A stretch of DNA of 64,000 nt, from assembly GCA_013368375.1 (NCBI GenBank), contig JAACJP010000001.1:682001-746000 (forward strand), given 5' to 3'. This document shows, piece by piece, positions 60,086 to 64,000 of this stretch (position 1 is its first letter; each line of letters begins with the position of its first letter). This DNA is from Tricholomella constricta (Eukaryota; Basidiomycota; Agaricomycetes; Agaricales; Lyophyllaceae). A program made the translations under genes and the position numbers. A model generated the notes under the pieces. The model searched no databases and was not told the origin of the DNA. It saw only the letters and a program-made list of their open reading frames with translations.

Positions 60086-61432
60086 ATGGAAAAAGCGATA
60101 AATACGTGCGTGCTCGGCGTCGGCCTCGCAGGTCTGACATTCCATGTTCCCTTCATACTCGCTCTCCCTGAGGTTTTCACGTTACATTCTGTCCTCGAAC
60201 GGAACCCGCAATCAAGTGGTGGCAAAGTGCATGACCGCTTCGGCGTCACGGCGAAAATCCACCGAACATTGGAGCAGGTCCTCGAGGACATCGAGATTGA
60301 GCTGGTCATCGTTGGTACTCCCAATCAAACTCATTATTCCTTCGCAAAGGCAGCTTTAGAGGCAGGAAAGCATGGTAAGTAGGAGTTTACCAATCCCTAC
60401 TGGAAATTTCAACTCAAGGATCTGTACAGTGCTGGTGGATAAACCTGTGACTGCAACCGTCGAACAGGCGAAGGAACTCGGAGACCTCGCTCGCTCGAAA
60501 GGACTGGTTCTTTACGGGTTCCAAAATCGCCGATGGGATTCTGACTTTTTGGCGTTGAAACGTCTGCTGGCCTTGCCTAAATCATCACCTCAGTCGTTGG
60601 GTACTCTCGTGGAGTTTGAATCACAGTGTGTTCATCCCTCCACCTATGTCATTGGTAGCCAAGGCTGACAGCATTCCAGTTTTGACCGCTATCGCAAGGG
60701 TTTGAAGGGCACCTGGAAGGATAAGCCACTTCCAGCGGCGGGCCAGACTTACGATCTGGGTTCGCATCTCATCGATCAGGCGCTGACACTTTTTGGGAGA
60801 CCGGATAAACTTACGTCGTTTATCCAGAACGTACGGGGGGTGGGCAGCCCTGAAGTAGATGACACCGTACGTACAAAGTCGCGCACAGGAATTTGCTGCT
60901 CACTAACCTTACTTTTGGCAGTTCACCATCCACTTCCACTACGCCGCGGGCCCAACGCGTCCTCACCCGTTTACTGCTATCCTGCGCGCCCACATCCTCT
61001 CTGTACGCTCGGCGCAGCTTCGTTATCTCGTTCGTGGCACGCAAGGAACCTATACCAAGTTCGGTTTGGATATCCAGGAGGACCAACTAAAGGTAATTCC
61101 CGCACCCCAGGCCATTTTGGAAGATGCCTATGGCAAGGAGCCAGAGACCATTTGGGGAACAGTGGAAAACCTCGAGGGAGATAATGTCACTGTAAAGAAG
61201 TCAATGTGAGTCCGCCCAGATGCCCTAGCCTCCCTCAAGTTCAATGAGAGTTTTTAGTTGGCCATCGAGCGATGCTGGCCAGTACATCGAGTTGTTCAAG
61301 AACCTCGGTGCAGCCATCAGAAACAAGGCAGACCTGGTGGTGAAATGGGAAGAAGCGACTGCTGTCATTGAGATGATTGAGCTGGCGCACAAAAGCTCAA
61401 GGGAGGGTATGACTGTTAGTGTACCACACTAA
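60086..61432 (+). CDS. Gfo/Idh/MocA-family oxidoreductase (second copy, other subgroup)
   Basis: NAD(P)-dependent oxidoreductase; substrate unknown. Start MEKAINTCVLGVGLAGLTFH at 60086, Rossmann GxGxxG-like GVGLAG. Then ELVIVGTPNQTHYSFAKAAL and HVLVDKPVTATVEQAKELGD with the family Lys in DKP, GLVLYGFQNRRWDSDFL, TWKDKPLPAAGQTYDLGSHL (substrate-domain His), GSPEVDDTFTIHFHYAAGP. The end is KSSREGMTVSVPH. About 375 aa over five exons with GT donors. It lacks the Cys cluster of the 54766 enzyme and is only distantly related, so the pair is not a simple tandem copy. Confidence 0.87.
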
Positions 61433-61520
61433 GTAGTGCGATGGCATTATGTGTATAGTAATGTCACATGACCAAATTGACCTGCTCCCGCAACGTGGAA
61501 CCCTTCCATGCCTAACATCC

Positions 61521-63203
61521 ATGTCGCTCGTTGAACTCCGCGTCGAGCTCCCAGCCTATGCACATTCATTTATTATCCAAATTCCCTCAACATCTACCAT
61601 CAGGGATGTCAAGCAGGCGATCTTCAATTCGTGCATAGGAAGGCCGCGGGTCGATGGCCAAAGAATCATCTGGCGAGGTCGTTATCTCGTCGACCACGAG
61701 AACGTCGATGAGCTTTGGAAGGTCCGTATCTATACATCCTCTCTATCTATGTCACTTTGTCTTAACTGCTGTATAGTCTCCTGATGAGCCACGTATCGTT
61801 CATCTCGCTGTCCATCCTTCCGCTTGGTCATCATCTCCACCGGAGGTCCCACCACCCTCACAGACACCCACACAGGCACCCATCTTCCCTCATAGAACGC
61901 CTTTCCGAGAGCTTCTTCAACCTGATCGACCAGGAATAAGCCAAATTATCACACTCCCGCCTTCTCCACGTGCTCTGGCATACGTGCTCTCCAAACATCA
62001 GGCTGCGTTGGCTGCACTCTCAGGCGATGCGACTATGCAGATCAATAACGTGGAATCAACTGCAGCTCGTACTATGGCTGCTCAGGCGATCGAAAGGCAT
62101 GGCTGGGCTTGGCCGACTATACTGGACGAGGAGTTTCCACCTGCGACCGATGGCGGACTGAAGTATGAACGGGTAACCCACGAGTCAGTGTGCTACTCCA
62201 TAGTTACCATCGTTCTAACTTTGATCCTTGCAGCGGCCAACACTTTTTATCGCTCACGACTCCTTTAGGGACACCAACACCGTTGCAGCTCCATGCATTG
62301 AAAGTGCTTTCATACACATTCAGTCTGCTATCGATACCTCCCACCGTTACGGTCCCCAACCGCACGGCGCCTTCCCAAGCTGTACCTATTCCGCCTAATG
62401 TCAACCATCTCCTTCAACAGCTGGGCCTACCTCAAATGCGTGTGGCCCAGAACCAGATTCAAAACCCTAATCCAAACCAAATTATGCCTGCACTTCGCGA
62501 AATGCCCCTTCGACCACTTTTAGCACCACTCATGATGCTTCTCTTCCGAACTCTGCTACTGCTGTATTTTGTTGCCCCAGCACGAAAGCCAATATTCGGT
62601 ATTCTCATCCTTGCTTGGATGCTTTACGAGATCTGGAGACCCATCCGGAACGGGCTTATGCGTGGCTTGCGTGCTGCCGCTGCTGAAAATCAGCAGAATC
62701 AGCCGCTTCTCAACGTGGCTGCCCGACAACCTCGGAATGAGCACGCGCAGAACCCCCCTGCCGATGCGCCGAGGCCTCCACCGAACCCACTGGCGGGTGT
62801 TGCAGCAGGCAACATTGATTTACAGGCGGGGGCGGCTCTGGACGCTCTAGCTACCGTGAACATTTCGGGAGAGGAGCGTATTCTCAATGACAATCCTGGA
62901 ATTAACACCCCTGAGCCCAGCTTCTCCCATAAAATCGGGACCTTGCTCAGCCTGCTCGTTACGACTATCCACCCGGCGGTTTGGAACAGACGAAGGGCTG
63001 CTCTTAGACAAAGGGAAGGAAGAATCAGGACGGAAGCAAATATCAGGGACGCTCCAGCTGGAACGGAAGGCGAGGATGGCACCAATGACGATAGGCCACA
63101 GCTTCGCAATGCATTGCAGGAACAATACAATCGCCGTCCGCGATGGATCCGCGAATACATGGAACGAGTAGTGGCTGCTGAATGGGTGGATGATTCTGAT
63201 TAG
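61521..63203 (+). CDS. Ubiquitin-like domain membrane protein, HERP/Usa1-like
   Basis: Candidate ER-associated degradation component. Three exons: 61521-61721, 61777-62162, 62234-63203; 1557 nt, 518 aa. N-terminal ubiquitin-like fold: LVELRVELPAYAHSFIIQI, STIRDVKQAIFNSC, RVDGQRIIWRGRYLVDHENV, IVHLAVHP. A Pro/Ser linker follows. Near residues 300-350 there is a paired hydrophobic segment (LLAPLMMLLFRTLLLLYFVA, KPIFGILILAWMLYEIW), as in HERPUD1/Usa1-type hairpins. The tail has SFSHKIGTLLSLLVTTIHP and RPRWIREYMERVVAAEWVDD. The UBL and TM layout supports the call; direct homology was not tested. Confidence 0.7.
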
Positions 63204-63468
63204 AATCTAGGTGATTGTAACAGCAACGGATATAATGATGTACAGCCAGTTGTTAGGACGTCGGATAATCATATTCATGTAGTTGCAAGTGGCGATGATG
63301 CTTTGTTCAAGGTGAAACTCGAGTTCCCTTTGAGCTTCAGTATGCTTTGCATTGACTTTACGAAGGACAGGGGCGAGACAAGTTGAGCACGTGGGCTTTT
63401 TTTATGCTTTCCGCTAAATAGTTCCGTTGACAGTTGAGAATTCGACTTGTTCCCGTCTGTGACCGTCC

Positions 63469-64000
63469 ATGTCGACCTTTGACAGTCTCGTCAAGGATCT
63501 CACCCGCGACGTCTACCGCGTCCAGCCCAGAGATGCTCTGCAGTTTTGCGCGAATTGGTTCCAGTCTCGTCTCGAAGAGCAGCGCGCGCGTACACGCGAT
63601 GTTCTAGCCAATGCTAGCCAGCGTCGCTCGTTCGCAGTCGATCTCCCCAGCAGCGTCTACGTCGATTCACCACTCAATGCTATCGAGCCTACATCCTCAT
63701 CGCACTTGTTTCCCACTCCGAGCCAACGCTCTTCTCTGCGGGCCAGCATCGCAGAGAGTCCATTTGGCATGTTGAACGTCCCGGGAAACGCGCTGCTTTC
63801 TGACGACGAGGTCCAACCATCTTTTAACTACGATCGCCACGAGCTCCCTCCTACATCTCCTCTCACCACATCAAATCCGTTTGCCAACTTCGATCCTGCG
63901 ACGCCCACCTCCCACAACCCTGGGGACTACCTCCATCCCCCAACGTCTGCAATCTTCGCACGTCGAACTTCTGTTTCTGCGGAGTCCATCGCCGTAGACA
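63469..64000 (+). CDS. cAMP-dependent protein kinase regulatory subunit, 5' part
   Basis: Inhibitory subunit of PKA (Bcy1/PkaR). Open without introns from MSTFDSLVKDLTRDVYRVQP at 63469 to the window edge (177 codons). The N-terminal docking/dimerisation helix is LVKDLTRDVYR plus DALQFCANWFQSRLEEQ. A Ser/Pro-rich linker follows, then the inhibitory site ARRTSVSAESI at about residues 165-175: RRxS makes it a phosphorylatable, RII-type site. The two cAMP-binding domains lie beyond 64000. Promoter lies in 63204-63468. Confidence 0.9.
   Translation, partial: MSTFDSLVKDLTRDVYRVQPRDALQFCANWFQSRLEEQRARTRDVLANASQRRSFAVDLPSSVYVDSPLNAIEPTSSSHLFPTPSQRSSLRASIAESPFGMLNVPGNALLSDDEVQPSFNYDRHELPPTSPLTTSNPFANFDPATPTSHNPGDYLHPPTSAIFARRTSVSAESIAVD

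Overview
This 64 kb window is nuclear DNA of a filamentous basidiomycete, most likely an Agaricomycete. The genes are packed on both strands and broken by many 45-70 nt introns with GT-AG ends, CTAAC/CTRAC-like branch sites and short exons. A DUF6593 gene, a Pap1-type bZIP with a DUF3425 tail and the general gene content point the same way. I found no transposon, tRNA, rRNA or CRISPR. Most coordinates are intron-containing gene spans that I rebuilt by splicing by hand. Where exon lengths could be summed (bZIP, flippase-type kinase, HSF, Srk1, NIPA, P450, GH105, Rpn12, PITH, CDT1, the first Gfo/Idh enzyme, the UBL protein) the totals are multiples of three.

Layout. 0.5-7.5 kb: DUF6593 protein, bZIP-DUF3425 regulator, mitochondrial ribosomal protein uS14m, a small membrane protein and a DHA2-type MFS transporter. 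7.5-9.5 kb: long region without a convincing gene. 9.5-20.5 kb: AGC kinase of the Fpk1/Kin82/NRC-2 type, HSF-type transcription factor, Tvp38/DedA-type membrane protein, mitochondrial coiled-coil protein, PEX11, Tctex-1 dynein light chain. 20.5-23 kb: unexplained. 23-36.9 kb: dense housekeeping block with an Srk1/Rck2-type kinase, PRP31, ISU1, TAF9, SEC12, a NIPA-type Mg transporter, a PITH protein and a UBX protein. 36.9-38.6 kb: mostly empty. 38.6-45 kb: accessory segment with a cytochrome P450, a GH105 unsaturated uronyl hydrolase and an anion:cation-symporter MFS protein; the last two are divergent and suggest a pectin (rhamnogalacturonan) utilisation pair. 45-46.5 kb: mostly empty. 46.5-53.1 kb: NUP88/Nup82 nucleoporin, then three proteasome genes in a row (20S alpha7, 19S Rpn12, 20S beta1) with about 120 bp shared promoters that carry TGACGCGT-type sites. 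53.2-64 kb: conserved hypothetical, Gfo/Idh/MocA oxidoreductase, alpha/beta hydrolase, CDT1, a second Gfo/Idh/MocA oxidoreductase, a HERP/Usa1-like UBL membrane protein, and the start of the PKA regulatory subunit (BCY1), cut by the window edge.

The most notable signals are: seven introns that only restore the family reading frame if they begin with GC; coding micro-exons of 11, 13, 14, 16, 19 and 22 nt; an upstream ORF whose stop overlaps the start of the stress kinase; the clustered proteasome genes and their shared promoter motif; and the GH105-transporter pair.
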